Shown one piece after another: positions 26,852-37,162 of a stretch of DNA of 64,000 nt. Origin of the DNA: Paracoccus sp. SCSIO 75233 (GTDB lineage Bacteria > Pseudomonadota > Alphaproteobacteria > Rhodobacterales > Rhodobacteraceae); contig NZ_CP115757.1 in assembly GCF_027912675.1 (NCBI RefSeq), positions 1,054,001 to 1,118,000 of the forward strand, in the 5' to 3' direction. A model generated the notes under the pieces. The model worked only from the letters and a program-made list of their open reading frames with translations. It did not search any database and was not told the origin of the DNA. Each line of letters opens with the position of its first letter. The stretch's first letter is position 1. Position numbers and translations under genes: made by a program.

Positions 26852-27958
26852 TTGGGCCTGACCCCGACCGCACCCGATACCGCCGCGCCTGCCGCCAATC
26901 AGGGCGAGACGCTTCTGGAATTCCCCGACAACCGATTGCTGATCGAGCTGTGCGGCCCCGCCGACCAGCATCTTCAGCAGATCGAGTCCGCGCTCAGCGT
27001 GCATGTGCTGCGGCGTGGAAATCTGCTGGCCGTGGTCGGTCCGGCGCAGGCGCGGGAGGAGGCAGCGCAGCTTTTGCAGGCGCTTTATGCACGGCTGGAG
27101 CAGGGCCGCCCGGTGACCGGGGCGGAGATCGACGCCGCGTTGCGCATGGGACCGGATGCCGAACCGGCCTCGCTGTCGCCCGACGAGCAGCTTGAAATGT
27201 TCGGCACCGGCCCCATCGAGCTGCGCACCCGCAAGAAAACCGTCGAGCCGCGCACCGATGCGCAGAAGGATTACGTCCGCAATCTTTTCGCCAATGAGAT
27301 GGCCTTCGGGATCGGTCCGGCGGGGACCGGCAAAACCTATCTCGCCGTCGCGGCTGGCGTCACCATGCTGATCGGCGGCCATGTCGACCGCATCATCCTG
27401 TCCCGCCCGGCGGTCGAGGCGGGGGAACGGCTTGGCTTCCTGCCCGGTGACATGAAGGAAAAAGTCGATCCCTATATGCAGCCGCTTTATGACGCGCTGA
27501 ACGATTTCCTGCCCGGCAAGCAACTCGCCAAGCTGATGGAGGAAAAGCGGATCGAGATCGCGCCTTTGGCCTTCATGCGCGGGCGGACGCTGTCGAATGC
27601 TTTCGTGGTGCTGGACGAGGCGCAGAATGCCTCCACCATGCAGATGAAGATGTTCCTGACCCGGCTGGGGGAGGGCTCACGCATGGTCATCACCGGCGAC
27701 CGCAGCCAGATCGACCTGCCGCGCGGAACGCAATCGGGGCTGGTCGACGCCGAAAAGATCCTCGCCGGGATCAAGGGGATCAGCTTCAATTATTTCACCG
27801 CGAAAGATGTGGTGCGGCACAAGCTGGTGGCGCGGATTATCGAGGCGTATGACGCCGCCGATGCCGATGCCCTCGCGAACGGGGGGGAGGCGCCGCGTGG
27901 CAGCTACGCCCCGCGCCGCACCCCGGGTTCCTCCCGTCAGGGTCGCGCGGATGGCTGA
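26852..27958 (+). CDS. phoH: PhoH family ATPase
   Basis: 368 aa. KH-like N-terminal region, then the PhoH P-loop domain: Walker A GPAGTGKTYLAVA, LSRPAVEAGERLGFLPGD, the Walker B-like FVVLDEAQNA and GDRSQIDLP. By family it is a cytoplasmic ATPase linked to RNA metabolism. TTG 26852 is chosen because GGAG lies 6 nt upstream; an earlier TTG at 26795 has no ribosome site. It overlaps ybeY by 8 nt, and the phoH-ybeY-corC order is the widely conserved alphaproteobacterial one. Confidence 0.93.
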   Translation: MGLTPTAPDTAAPAANQGETLLEFPDNRLLIELCGPADQHLQQIESALSVHVLRRGNLLAVVGPAQAREEAAQLLQALYARLEQGRPVTGAEIDAALRMGPDAEPASLSPDEQLEMFGTGPIELRTRKKTVEPRTDAQKDYVRNLFANEMAFGIGPAGTGKTYLAVAAGVTMLIGGHVDRIILSRPAVEAGERLGFLPGDMKEKVDPYMQPLYDALNDFLPGKQLAKLMEEKRIEIAPLAFMRGRTLSNAFVVLDEAQNASTMQMKMFLTRLGEGSRMVITGDRSQIDLPRGTQSGLVDAEKILAGIKGISFNYFTAKDVVRHKLVARIIEAYDAADADALANGGEAPRGSYAPRRTPGSSRQGRADG

Positions 27959-28439
27959 TATCGACGTGGTCATCGAGGATGACCGATGGATTGAAGCCGG
28001 GCTCGACGCCCTGGCGCAGCGTGCGGGGCAGGCGGCGCTGAACTGGCTCGGCATGGATGCGGATATCTGCATCATGGGCTGCGATGACACGCGCATCGCG
28101 GCGCTGAACGGGGATTTCCGCGACAAGCCCCAGCCGACCAATGTGTTGTCATGGCCGGCGGTCGAGCATGTCGCGCATCCGCCCGGTGCGCATCCGCCGC
28201 GGCCCGACACCGATGAGCTGGGCGATATCGCGATTGCGTGGGAGACCTGCCAGCGTGAAGCGACCGTGCAAGGCAAGGCGTTTGACGCGCATGTGACCCA
28301 TCTTCTGGTCCACGCGATCCTGCATCTCGCCGGTTACGATCATCTGAATGACGTAGATGCGGAAACCATGGAGGCGGCTGAGCGTTCCGTTCTTCAGCCC
28401 CTCGGCATAGACGACCCTTATCTGGAGAGGACCCGATGA
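27951..28439 (+). CDS. ybeY: Endoribonuclease YbeY (16S rRNA maturation)
   Basis: 162 aa. The zinc motif is LLVHAILHLAGYDH (H-x3-H-x5-H), with the conserved NVLSWPA and DELGDIAIA segments before it. YbeY processes the 3' end of 16S rRNA and takes part in ribosome quality control. ATG 27951 lies inside the phoH end (8-nt overlap), and its stop overlaps the corC-like start by 4 nt, so the three are one transcript. Confidence 0.95.
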   Translation: MADIDVVIEDDRWIEAGLDALAQRAGQAALNWLGMDADICIMGCDDTRIAALNGDFRDKPQPTNVLSWPAVEHVAHPPGAHPPRPDTDELGDIAIAWETCQREATVQGKAFDAHVTHLLVHAILHLAGYDHLNDVDAETMEAAERSVLQPLGIDDPYLERTR

Positions 28440-29374
28440 ACAGCGACCCGTCCCGAAGTCCCGGCCATAGCGACGAAGTCGGCGCGGACCCTGCCGGATG
28501 GGCTGACGGGGTCGGCTCCGAAGGCCGCGATCTGCCGAGTTCGCGGGGATTTCTGGGCCGGATTTTCGGGGCGTTCGGTGGCAGTGCCGATAATGACAGC
28601 GATATACCGGAGGCGCATCGCGCGCCGGAACCCGCTGCCCCCGGTATGGTCAATCTGCGCCGGATGCGGGTCGATGATGTCGCCATCCCGAAGGTGGAAA
28701 TCGTCGCGGCCCCGGTCACGGCCAGCCTTGAAGAGCTGGTCGAGATGTTCCGCGAACACGGATTTTCCCGCGTGCCGGTCTATCGCGGGACGCTGGACAG
28801 TCCGCTGGGCCTGATTCACCTGAAGGATCTGGCGCTGAAACATGGGTTCGGGGCGAAGCCGGCCGGAAAGTTCTCTCTGCGCCCGATGCTGCGGCCGCTG
28901 CTATATGTGCCGCCATCGATGCCGATCGGGGTGTTGCTGCAGCAGATGCAGAAGGACCGCAAACATATGGCGCTGGTCATCGACGAATATGGCGGGGTCG
29001 ACGGGCTGGTGACCATCGAGGATCTTATCGAGCAGGTGGTCGGTGAGATCGAGGACGAACATGACGAGGTCGAGGGCGGTCTCTGGCTGTCGGAGAAGCC
29101 GGGTCAATGGTTGATACAGGCCCGCGCGCCGCTGGACGAGTTGGAGCAGGAGACCGGGTTGCGTCTGGTCCCGGCGGAGGAAGAGGACGATATCGATACG
29201 CTGGGCGGGCTGATCTTCATGCTGACCGGGCGCGTGCCGGTGCGTGGAGAGGTGATCCCGCATGATTCCGGCGCTGAGTTCGAAATCGTCGACGCCGATC
29301 CGCGCCGGATCAAGCGCGTGCGCCTGCGTCTGCCATCGGCGGATGAAACCCCGGCGAGGCCTAAGCAGGACTGA
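28436..29374 (+). CDS. corC: CBS-domain protein, CorC/HlyC family
   Basis: 312 aa, cytoplasmic. A variable N terminus, two CBS domains (about 75-200; MRVDDVAIPKVEIVA, FSRVPVYRGTLDSPLGLIHLKD, DEYGGVDGLVTIEDLIEQVVGEIEDEHD) and a C-terminal CorC/HlyC transporter-associated domain (about 215-300). Members act in magnesium/cobalt homeostasis. lnt, which usually follows in this cluster, is missing here; the next gene is lexA on the other strand. Confidence 0.9.
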   Translation: MNSDPSRSPGHSDEVGADPAGWADGVGSEGRDLPSSRGFLGRIFGAFGGSADNDSDIPEAHRAPEPAAPGMVNLRRMRVDDVAIPKVEIVAAPVTASLEELVEMFREHGFSRVPVYRGTLDSPLGLIHLKDLALKHGFGAKPAGKFSLRPMLRPLLYVPPSMPIGVLLQQMQKDRKHMALVIDEYGGVDGLVTIEDLIEQVVGEIEDEHDEVEGGLWLSEKPGQWLIQARAPLDELEQETGLRLVPAEEEDDIDTLGGLIFMLTGRVPVRGEVIPHDSGAEFEIVDADPRRIKRVRLRLPSADETPARPKQD

Positions 29375-29608
29375 TCCTGTCCCCGGCCTGCGATGCGCTG
29401 GTCTTCAAGGCCTGTCTGCTAAACGCATTTCAGGCAAGATATGTCTGCCAAAACAGAAACGCGGCAGTGCATCATTCTCTATCGGCCCGAGATGCTCTGA
29501 CTGCGACATACTCAGGCTGCAATGAGTGTTGCCCTGATCGCCTGATCTCTTCTGTCATCTTAGAACGGCTATCCCCATCCAGCCCGCTGCGAAGGGGGAT
29601 AACGATGC

Positions 29609-30319
29609 TCAATAACTGCGAAGAAGGCCCACCAAACGCCCCTGAACCTTCACCTGCTCCTCCGGCAGGATACGGGTTTCATAGGCCGGGTTTGCCGCTT
29701 CCAAGGCTATCATTGCACCCTTTCTGCGGTAATATTTCAGCGTCGCTTCCTGCCCTTCGACAAGCGCCACGACTATATCGCCATTTTCAACCGCATCTTG
29801 TTCACGGATCACGACGATATCGCCGTCATTGATCCCCGCGTCGATCATGGAGTCGCCCCTGACCTCAAGCGCGTAGTGGCTTTTCTGACCGGAGAGCATA
29901 CTGCCCGGCACGGCGACATGATGGGAGATTTCCGAAATCGCCTCGATCGGGACGCCAGCCGCGATGCGTCCCATGACCGGCAGTTCCATTGCGTGGATTG
30001 CAGGCTGGGCCGGGGTACGCCCCCCCGTGCCACGCGCATCGGGGTTTCCGTCGATCACCTTGGGCGAGAATCCTTCCGGCTTCTTTGCCGTCGCCGCGGC
30101 GAGGGATTCCGGCAATTTGATGATCTCAAGCGCCCGCGCCCGGTGAGGAAGCCGACGGATGAACCCCCGTTCCTCAAGCGCGGTCACAAGCCTGTGAATG
30201 CCGGATTTGGATCGCAGATCGAGCGCCACCTTCATTTCGTCAAAGGACGGCGGAACACCGTCGCGCATCATGCGTTTGTGAATGAATTCAAGCAGCTCTA
30301 TCTGTTTTTTGGTCAGCAT
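29609..30319 (-). CDS. lexA: LexA repressor, SOS regulator
   Basis: 236 aa. N-terminal winged-helix DNA-binding domain ([21 protein letters not shown] is the start; [17 protein letters not shown] is the recognition region), a linker, then the S24 autoprotease: cleavage site Ala121-Gly122 (RIAAGVP), Ser157 (RGDSMID) and Lys195 (ATLKYYR). ATG 30319 is chosen by family alignment; GTG 30337 would add six residues. A GTTC-N7-GTTC operator 23-37 nt upstream implies self-regulation, and a CtrA-like site lies further upstream. It follows moeA on the same strand. Confidence 0.96.
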   Translation of the reverse strand: MLTKKQIELLEFIHKRMMRDGVPPSFDEMKVALDLRSKSGIHRLVTALEERGFIRRLPHRARALEIIKLPESLAAATAKKPEGFSPKVIDGNPDARGTGGRTPAQPAIHAMELPVMGRIAAGVPIEAISEISHHVAVPGSMLSGQKSHYALEVRGDSMIDAGINDGDIVVIREQDAVENGDIVVALVEGQEATLKYYRRKGAMIALEAANPAYETRILPEEQVKVQGRLVGLLRSY

Positions 30320-30341
30320 GTTCCGGCCATGTTTCACCTGC

Positions 30342-30356
30342 GTTCGATAAATGTTC
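30342..30356 (-). promoter_or_regulatory. SOS box (LexA operator) upstream of lexA
   Basis: GTTC-GATAAAT-GTTC on the plus strand (GAAC-N7-GAAC towards lexA) is the direct-repeat LexA operator known in alphaproteobacteria, at 23-37 nt before the lexA ATG. Confidence 0.88.
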
Positions 30357-30400
30357 TGCCACGCAATCGGCGTCCGGTCAATAGTTTCACGAAAATTTGC

Positions 30401-30416
30401 TTAAAGCCGCGTTAAC
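30401..30416 (-). promoter_or_regulatory. CtrA-consensus site between moeA and lexA
   Basis: TTAA (30401-30404), 7 nt, TTAAC (30412-30416): a full match to TTAA-N7-TTAAC. It overlaps the moeA stop codon and lies 82-97 nt before the lexA start, close to the SOS box. Binding is inferred. Confidence 0.55.
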
Positions 30417-31587
30417 GCAGGCGAAGAAAACGCACTTTTTCGCCAGATTTTCGTGCGCTGTCACCGGCGGGCCGGATCATCAGGGCGTCGGCATCCGATA
30501 GCAGGCGCAACCTGGCAGAATCCTGATTGTCGAACGGTGTGACGACCGTTTGCCCATCTTCGTGCGAAAGTTGCGCGCGCAGATAATGCTGCCGATCCCC
30601 TTCCGGGCCGATATCGTGGCCGAGAATGCCATATTCCTCGCGGCTTTCGTCGGGCAAGCCTTGCATCCGCCGCAACAGGGGGGCGATGAATAATTCCGCG
30701 CATACGAAGGACGAAACCGGGTTTCCGGGCAGGCCGATCATTGCCTTCCCCCCGATTTTGCCAGCGATCAGCGGTTTTCCGGGGCGCATGGCGACCTTGT
30801 AGAAGGCGCGTTCCATGCCCAGCTCCGCCGTCGCGGCACCGATCAGATCGTGATCGCCGACCGATGCGCCGCCTATGGTGACGATCAGATCGGCGGAGGC
30901 CGCATCCGCAAAACGTGCGCGCAGACTGTCTAGCGTATCGCGTGCGATTGGCAGGCATGTCGCCTCCGCCCCGGCTCGGCGGGCAATGGCGGCGACGGCG
31001 ATGTCGTTCGAGCAGATGATCTGGCCCGGTCCCGGCTCCGTTCCGGGCGTCACCAGCTCATCGCCACCGGCCAGCACGGCAACCCGTGGGCGGCGATGTA
31101 CCTTTACGCGCGCGACATTCATCGCGGCGATTGTGCCCAGATCGCGCGGGGTCAGCGGGCGGCGCGGGAAAATTTCCGATCCCACATGAAAATCAGACCC
31201 TTGCGGGCGGATATTGTCGCGATTTTGTGGCGCAGCGACCCGGATCGTGTCGCCATCGCGGCTGACATCTTCTTGCATCGCCACATGATCGTAACCCTCC
31301 GGCACCGGCGCGCCGGTGAAGATGCGAATGGCGGTGCCTGCGTCGGGCGTCCCCTGCCACGGACGGCCTGCCGCAGCCTCTCCGATCACGCGCAGCGGTT
31401 GATCCAGATCGGCGCGGCGCAGCGCATATCCATCCATCGCGGCGGCGTTGAACGGCGGCTGCGTCAGGCGTGCCCGGACCGGCTCCGCAAGAACCCGGTC
31501 GAGGGCATCGGTCAGCGCGATTTCCTCCGCTTCCAGCGGTGCGGCAAGCGCGAGGACGCGGGACAGGGCTTCGTCTACCGTGATCAT
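30412..31587 (-). CDS. moeA: Molybdopterin molybdenumtransferase
   Basis: 391 aa. Inserts molybdenum into adenylylated molybdopterin. Typical MoeA segments: [14 protein letters not shown] (about 44-57), [26 protein letters not shown], the MPT-binding [11 protein letters not shown] and [11 protein letters not shown], and a C-terminal MoeA domain IV. Its start overlaps the moaC stop by 4 nt, so moaC-moeA is a coupled pair. The molybdate importer modABC is elsewhere in the window (46953-49501). Confidence 0.95.
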   Translation of the reverse strand: MITVDEALSRVLALAAPLEAEEIALTDALDRVLAEPVRARLTQPPFNAAAMDGYALRRADLDQPLRVIGEAAAGRPWQGTPDAGTAIRIFTGAPVPEGYDHVAMQEDVSRDGDTIRVAAPQNRDNIRPQGSDFHVGSEIFPRRPLTPRDLGTIAAMNVARVKVHRRPRVAVLAGGDELVTPGTEPGPGQIICSNDIAVAAIARRAGAEATCLPIARDTLDSLRARFADAASADLIVTIGGASVGDHDLIGAATAELGMERAFYKVAMRPGKPLIAGKIGGKAMIGLPGNPVSSFVCAELFIAPLLRRMQGLPDESREEYGILGHDIGPEGDRQHYLRAQLSHEDGQTVVTPFDNQDSARLRLLSDADALMIRPAGDSARKSGEKVRFLRLR

Positions 31588-32054
31588 TTCGCCTCGTAAT
31601 CGCCTGATTTACCACCTGATTTTCGCAGCAGCCGGATGCCCTCGATCCGCATTCCCTTCTCTGCCGCCTTCAGCATGTCGTAGATCGTCAGGCAGGCGGT
31701 TGAGACCGCCGTCAGCGCCTCCATCTCCACCCCGGTCTGGCCGGAGGTGCGCACCGTCGCCGTCACGCGGATGCCCGGCAGTTCCGCGTCAGGTAGCAGA
31801 TCGAGCGCGACCTTGGTGATCGGCAAGGGATGGCAGAGCGGGATCAGATCGGCGGTCCGTTTGGCCCCCATAATCCCGGCCAGCCGCGCAACCCCCATAA
31901 CGTCGCCCTTGGCTGCGCCGCCCTGGGCAAGCGCCAGTGTCTCCGGTGACATGATGACACAGCCCTCGGCAATCGCCTCGCGCGATGTTGTGGGTTTTTC
32001 CGAGACATCGACCATATGGGCCTGACCGGCGGCGTCGAAATGCGTCAGGCTCAT
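31584..32054 (-). CDS. moaC: Cyclic pyranopterin monophosphate synthase
   Basis: 156 aa. Makes cyclic pyranopterin phosphate, the first stable molybdopterin precursor, together with MoaA. Conserved blocks: [28 protein letters not shown] and [11 protein letters not shown]...TIYDMLKA. It overlaps moeA downstream and trpC upstream by 4 nt each, linking cofactor synthesis with the trp genes. moaA is not in the window. Confidence 0.95.
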   Translation of the reverse strand: MSLTHFDAAGQAHMVDVSEKPTTSREAIAEGCVIMSPETLALAQGGAAKGDVMGVARLAGIMGAKRTADLIPLCHPLPITKVALDLLPDAELPGIRVTATVRTSGQTGVEMEALTAVSTACLTIYDMLKAAEKGMRIEGIRLLRKSGGKSGDYEAK

Positions 32055-32839
32055 GCCGCCCCCAGCAATTCCCGCGTGGCGGCGGTGACATCGGGCTGAC
32101 GCATCAGGCTTTCCCCGATCAGGAAACGCCGCGCCCCGGCCCGCGCCATGCGGTCCAGATCGGCGCGGCTGAACAGCCCGCTTTCGCAGACAAGTTCGCG
32201 CCCCTCGGGCAGACTGGCGGCGAGCGTTTCCGTCGTCGCAAGATCCAGCTCAAACGTCTTGAGATTGCGGTTATTGACCCCGATCAGCGGCGATTTCAGC
32301 CGCAAGGACCGGTCGAGCTCTTCGCGGTTATGCACCTCGATCAGCGCATCCATGCCCCAATGAAGGGCGGCGTCTTCCAGTTCGGCGGCCTGCGCATCCC
32401 CGACCGAGGCCATGATAATCAGGATCGCATCGGCCCCCCAGCTTCGTGCCTCCGCGACCTGATAGGGATCATACATGAAATCCTTGCGCAGCGCAGGCAG
32501 ATCGCAGGCGGCGCGGGCGGCGGTCAGGAATTCCGGTGCGCCCTGAAAGGACGGTGTATCGGTCAGCACCGACAGGCAGGCCGCCCCCCCGGCCTGATAG
32601 GCGCGGGCGAGGGCGGGCGGGTCGAAATCCGCACGGATCAGCCCTTTCGAAGGGCTGGCCTTCTTGATCTCGGCAATCAGCCCGTAGCCGGTCGCCGCTT
32701 TCTCGCGCAGCGCACGGGCGAAGCCGCGCGGCACGCCTTCGGCCTTTGCTGCTGCCTCGACCTCTGCCAGCGGACGCGCGGCTTTCGCTGCCGCGATCTC
32801 CTCCAGCTTGTAGCGCTTGATCTTGTCCAGAATATCCAT
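32051..32839 (-). CDS. trpC: Indole-3-glycerol phosphate synthase
   Basis: 262 aa TIM-barrel enzyme that closes the indole ring in tryptophan synthesis. Motifs include [15 protein letters not shown] (about 54-68), [28 protein letters not shown] and [12 protein letters not shown] 32839 ([11 protein letters not shown]) fits the family; an ATG four codons upstream has no better ribosome site. Its stop overlaps moaC by 4 nt. In this window it is separated from trpD by ung and a DUF1772 gene. Confidence 0.95.
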   Translation of the reverse strand: MDILDKIKRYKLEEIAAAKAARPLAEVEAAAKAEGVPRGFARALREKAATGYGLIAEIKKASPSKGLIRADFDPPALARAYQAGGAACLSVLTDTPSFQGAPEFLTAARAACDLPALRKDFMYDPYQVAEARSWGADAILIIMASVGDAQAAELEDAALHWGMDALIEVHNREELDRSLRLKSPLIGVNNRNLKTFELDLATTETLAASLPEGRELVCESGLFSRADLDRMARAGARRFLIGESLMRQPDVTAATRELLGAA

Positions 32840-32896
32840 GCCGCAGACCATAAGCCGCGCCGGGTGCAGAGGAAAGCCCCGGCGCGTCGGGATGCG

Positions 32897-33397
32897 TCAG
32901 ATCGCGCGGCGGTCCAGCAGAAACGTGCCATAGGCCGCCAGCAGGAATGCAAGGCCAGAAGCAATCGTGCGGGTCTGGTTCCAGACCTGCCACGGCTGCG
33001 AATAGTCGCGCCAGATGGTCGCGGCGGCGTCTATGTCGTCGGGAACGGCGATCAGCGCCAGTTCCTGATTCATCGGCACATTGACCGTCGCGGTCAGGAT
33101 GAACCCGCCGATCAGATAGACAATGGCGGCGGCGGCGAAGGCAATCGCGGGGTGGCGTTGTGTGCGGTAAAGCAGCACCGCGACGCCGCCGAGCGCGACC
33201 GGCGTCAGGAAGAAGGCCGGAAAGAACACGGCATTCCTGACCGAGGCATTCATCGCCTGCATCGCCGCAATCGCGACACGCGGATCGGCCGCGTCCAGCC
33301 CCCACATAGTCGAACAGACCCAGGCATAAAAGAACCCGAACACGGCCGCGCTGAGCAGCAGGGACAGGAAAACCATAAAGATCGTGAACTGTTTCAT
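32897..33397 (-). CDS. DUF1772 (anthrone oxygenase-like) membrane protein
   Basis: 166 aa with four predicted transmembrane helices. The C-terminal part has the DUF1772 signature TVNVPMNQEL (about 108-117) and WNQTRTIASGLAFLL. Some members are anthrone oxygenases, but most are uncharacterised membrane proteins. ATG 33397 is preferred because the longer frame to 33478 runs through an AT-rich palindromic operator region. It lies between ung and trpC on the same strand but has its own upstream operator-like sequences, so it may be separately controlled. It interrupts the trp string. Confidence 0.82.
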   Translation of the reverse strand: MKQFTIFMVFLSLLLSAAVFGFFYAWVCSTMWGLDAADPRVAIAAMQAMNASVRNAVFFPAFFLTPVALGGVAVLLYRTQRHPAIAFAAAAIVYLIGGFILTATVNVPMNQELALIAVPDDIDAAATIWRDYSQPWQVWNQTRTIASGLAFLLAAYGTFLLDRRAI

Positions 33398-33434
33398 ATC
33401 GCACCCGTTGATCGCAGTTGGACAATCGTACTTA

Positions 33435-33469
33435 AGTGTACATATCCGATATGTACATAAATGTACACT
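33435..33469 (-). promoter_or_regulatory. Nested palindromic operator upstream of the DUF1772 gene
   Basis: Perfect palindrome TGTACATAT-CCG-ATATGTACA (33437-33457). A second, overlapping inverted repeat pairs AGTGTACAT (33435-33443) with ATGTACACT (33461-33469). TGTACA thus occurs at 33437, 33452 and 33462. The region is locally AT-rich and 38-72 nt before the ATG; TetR- or GntR-type regulators bind sites of this shape. Confidence 0.6.
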
Positions 33470-33523
33470 GGAGGTCAAGCCGGTTGCGCGCCGACAGATC
33501 GGTAAATCACGAATGGGGATGTT

Positions 33524-34170
33524 TCACGAAAATCTCTGGCGGCCCGCCCAGTCGATAACCGGGCTGTCCGCCGCTGCCAGCCACGCATTCACCTGCGAAA
33601 ACGGACGCGACCCGAAAAAGCCGCGCCGTGCGGAGAGGGGGGAGGGATGCGCCGTCGCGATCACCAGATCGGTATCACGCAGCAATCCGGCGAGGGCCTT
33701 TTGCGCGTGATTGCCCCACAGGATAAACGCCAGATTCCCGTGGCGCTGCGCCTCCGCCACAGCCTGCCGCGCCAGCCGGTCCCAGCCCCATTTCGCGTGA
33801 ACCCCCGCCTGACCGGGCAGAACCGACAGCGAGGTGTTCAGCAGCAGCACACCCTGCCGGGCCCAATGTGTCAGATCGCCGTTCACGGGCACCGCGCCGA
33901 GATCCTCCTGCATTTCCTTGAAGATATTTTTCAAGGATCGCGGCAGGCCGGTTTCCGGCGTCACCGAGAATGCCAGCCCGTCCGCGTGACCCGGCGTCGG
34001 GTAGGGGTCCTGTCCAAGGATCACCACCCGGACCGCCTCCGGCGGGGTCATGTCGAGCGCGCGGAAGATATGCGCCGGGCCGGGCAGGAAATCCACGCCC
34101 TCCAGCCGATCACGGATCGCGGGCCACTCGCTCGTGAAAAAGGGCAGATGCGCCCATGCCTCGGGCGGGG

Positions 34171-34174
<4 letters not shown>
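33524..34174 (-). CDS. ung: Uracil-DNA glycosylase, family 1
   Basis: 216 aa. Removes uracil from DNA in base excision repair. The catalytic water-activating motif [17 protein letters not shown] (Asp56) and the leucine-loop motif [19 protein letters not shown] (about 174-192) are intact. The start is GTG 34174, inside the trpD stop (GTGA overlap), so translation is coupled to trpD. Finding ung inside the trp string is unusual. No SOS box was seen near it. Confidence 0.95.
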
Positions 34175-35180
<1,006 letters not shown>

Positions 35181-35184
<4 letters not shown>

Positions 35185-35771
35185 GCGGTTTCCGTGATTT
35201 TGCAGCGTTTCAGGAAATTGCGGATCATGGCGTGGCCATGTTGGGAGGCAATGGATTCGGGATGAAATTGCACGCCTTCGATAGGCAGATCATTATGGAT
35301 CAGCCCCATGATCGTGCCGTCGTCGGTGCGCGCCGTGACCCGCAGCGTGTTGGGGATACTGTCCGGCGCGACGGTCAGCGAATGGTAGCGCGTGGCCTTG
35401 AGCGGCGAGGGCAGGCCGTCGAACACGCCGGTGCCGTCATGGCTGACCTCATCGACCTTGCCATGCATGATCCGGTCGGCGCGAATGACCTTGCCGCCGA
35501 ACGCCTCGCCGATCGCCTGATGGCCCAGACAGACCCCGAACAGCGGCAGATCGCCGCGTGCCGCCACGGCGCGGATCAGCTCGATACAGATGCCAGCTTG
35601 TGCTGGATCGCAGGGGCCGGGCGAGATCACGATTCCGTCGGGCTGCATCGCCAGCGCCGCGTCGACAGAGAGCGCATCGTTGCGGAAAACCTCCACCTCC
35701 GCGCCCTCTTCGCCGAGATAGTGGACGAGGTTCCAGGTAAAGCTGTCATAGTTGTCGATGAGCAGGATCAT
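35181..35771 (-). CDS. trpG: Anthranilate synthase glutaminase subunit
   Basis: 196 aa class I glutamine amidotransferase that supplies ammonia to TrpE. Motifs: [17 protein letters not shown] at the N terminus, ISPGPCDP, the nucleophile elbow [18 protein letters not shown] (Cys about 81) and [11 protein letters not shown] with the catalytic His/Glu. ATG 35771 (MILLIDNYD) fits the family. The frame is open for more than 1 kb upstream on this strand, but that is antisense to the plus-strand gene at 35875 and is not coding. It is the first gene of the minus-strand trpG-trpD string; trpE lies 3.3 kb away on the plus strand. Confidence 0.95.
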
Positions 35772-35874
35772 GTCATTCGGTCGCAAAATGGGGTGAACCC
35801 GGTGAGAACTGGCCTTATATGTGTGCGAAATGGTCGGGCGGGGCAAGCCGCCTGACGGTAGAAATGGGGCAGGA

Positions 35875-37062
35875 ATGGCGAAAGGCACAGGATTCGGACG
35901 CGGCGTGCTGCATGGCGGGTTGCTCGGCGCGGCCACCATTGCGGCGCTTTCGCTGGTCCTGCCGCAGCCGGAACGGGGGGGCGATCCGGCGGCTGTTGCC
36001 GCGACGCAGACCGATCCGGGTGCTGCCGTTCCGTCGACGCCGGGTGAAGCGCCCTCGGTTCGGATGCCGGAGGCGCCTGCGGTTTCGCCCGATGCGGCAA
36101 GGGTCACGGATGACATCTCGGTCGGTAATACGTCCATGCCGGACAGCAGCCCGACCGCGCCGGTCAGCCCCGGACCCGAACCGCAAGACACGGATGCCGC
36201 GTCAGTGCCGGAGATCGCGGAGACGCCCGAACCCGACGCTGCCGAACCGCAGCCGAGCGAACCGCAGCCGACCGGACCGGATGAGGCCACCACGAGCTTG
36301 CGCCCCCCGCCCGGTTCCGAGTTCGCGCGCGCCGAGGATGTTCCTCCGACCATACCGGGCCAGAGTGAGGCCCCGCTTTCCGGCAGCGACGCCGTGGCGC
36401 TGCCATTCGATGCCCCGGCGGTCGAGCCGCCGCCTGATCCTTCGACGGAGACGGCTTTGCAACCCGATCCGCTGACCGGCGCGGAACCACCCCAACCGGC
36501 AGACGCGGAAGTCACGGTGCCGGTCACGCCTTCCGCCGATGCAGATGCGCCGGCCGGGGTCGCAGCGCCGGAACGGATTGGCACGCCCCGGCAGGATACC
36601 GGCCCGATGCCCGAATCCCGTGCCGCCCCCGTCCCGCCAGCGCAGGCCGAGCCGGGCGTCACCGTTCCCGAAACCGACCGTGGCCCGGAGACGGCAACCC
36701 CGACCCGTCCCGCAGCCCCGGATGCACCGGGTGCGACCCCTCCGGCAATGCAGGATGACCCTTCCGCGCCGGTGTCGCAGACCGGCACGGCGGAAACCGC
36801 TGCCGCGCCCGTGCCGGAGACAGCGCAGGTGCCATTGCCGCAGGAAGCCGCGCAGCCTTCGCGCGACGCGCCCCCGGCCCTCAGCACGCCGGACAACCAG
36901 CGTGAGGAGGTGCCGGAACCGCCGGGCGCGTCAGAGGATGCGGACATGCCCGCCGAGACGCCGTCCGCCGGGGCCGCGGGACCTGCCAGCGAGGCTGTGT
37001 CGCCCCTGCAATCCGGTCCCGATCTTTCGGTCCCGGCGCTGCCCTCGCTGGGCGATCTCTGA
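35875..37062 (+). CDS. Pro/Ala/Glu-rich membrane-anchored protein
   Basis: 395 aa. Short cytoplasmic N terminus, one transmembrane segment ([20 protein letters not shown], about 10-29), and then about 350 residues of low-complexity periplasmic sequence rich in Pro, Ala, Glu, Asp, Thr and Ser with no cysteine. It ends in PSLGDL with no recognisable folded domain. In related bacteria I recall proteins with this N-terminal design carrying a divergent polysaccharide deacetylase (YibQ-like) domain at the C terminus; that domain is absent. ATG 35875 follows GGGGCAGGA. Upstream of ppiD by 100 nt. Confidence 0.75.
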   Translation: MAKGTGFGRGVLHGGLLGAATIAALSLVLPQPERGGDPAAVAATQTDPGAAVPSTPGEAPSVRMPEAPAVSPDAARVTDDISVGNTSMPDSSPTAPVSPGPEPQDTDAASVPEIAETPEPDAAEPQPSEPQPTGPDEATTSLRPPPGSEFARAEDVPPTIPGQSEAPLSGSDAVALPFDAPAVEPPPDPSTETALQPDPLTGAEPPQPADAEVTVPVTPSADADAPAGVAAPERIGTPRQDTGPMPESRAAPVPPAQAEPGVTVPETDRGPETATPTRPAAPDAPGATPPAMQDDPSAPVSQTGTAETAAAPVPETAQVPLPQEAAQPSRDAPPALSTPDNQREEVPEPPGASEDADMPAETPSAGAAGPASEAVSPLQSGPDLSVPALPSLGDL

Positions 37063-37162
37063 TCCTTGATTTTCCGATAGTTGAACGGCGCGGCGCGGCC
37101 GCCCTTGATGCGGGCCGATAGCCGCCCTAAAACCGCTGACAGGATAAGTAAGGATATACTTA

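Noticed and set aside
31985..33460. A 491-codon plus-strand ORF over trpC and DUF1772
   Set aside because: It is antisense to two well-supported genes and has no recognisable domain.
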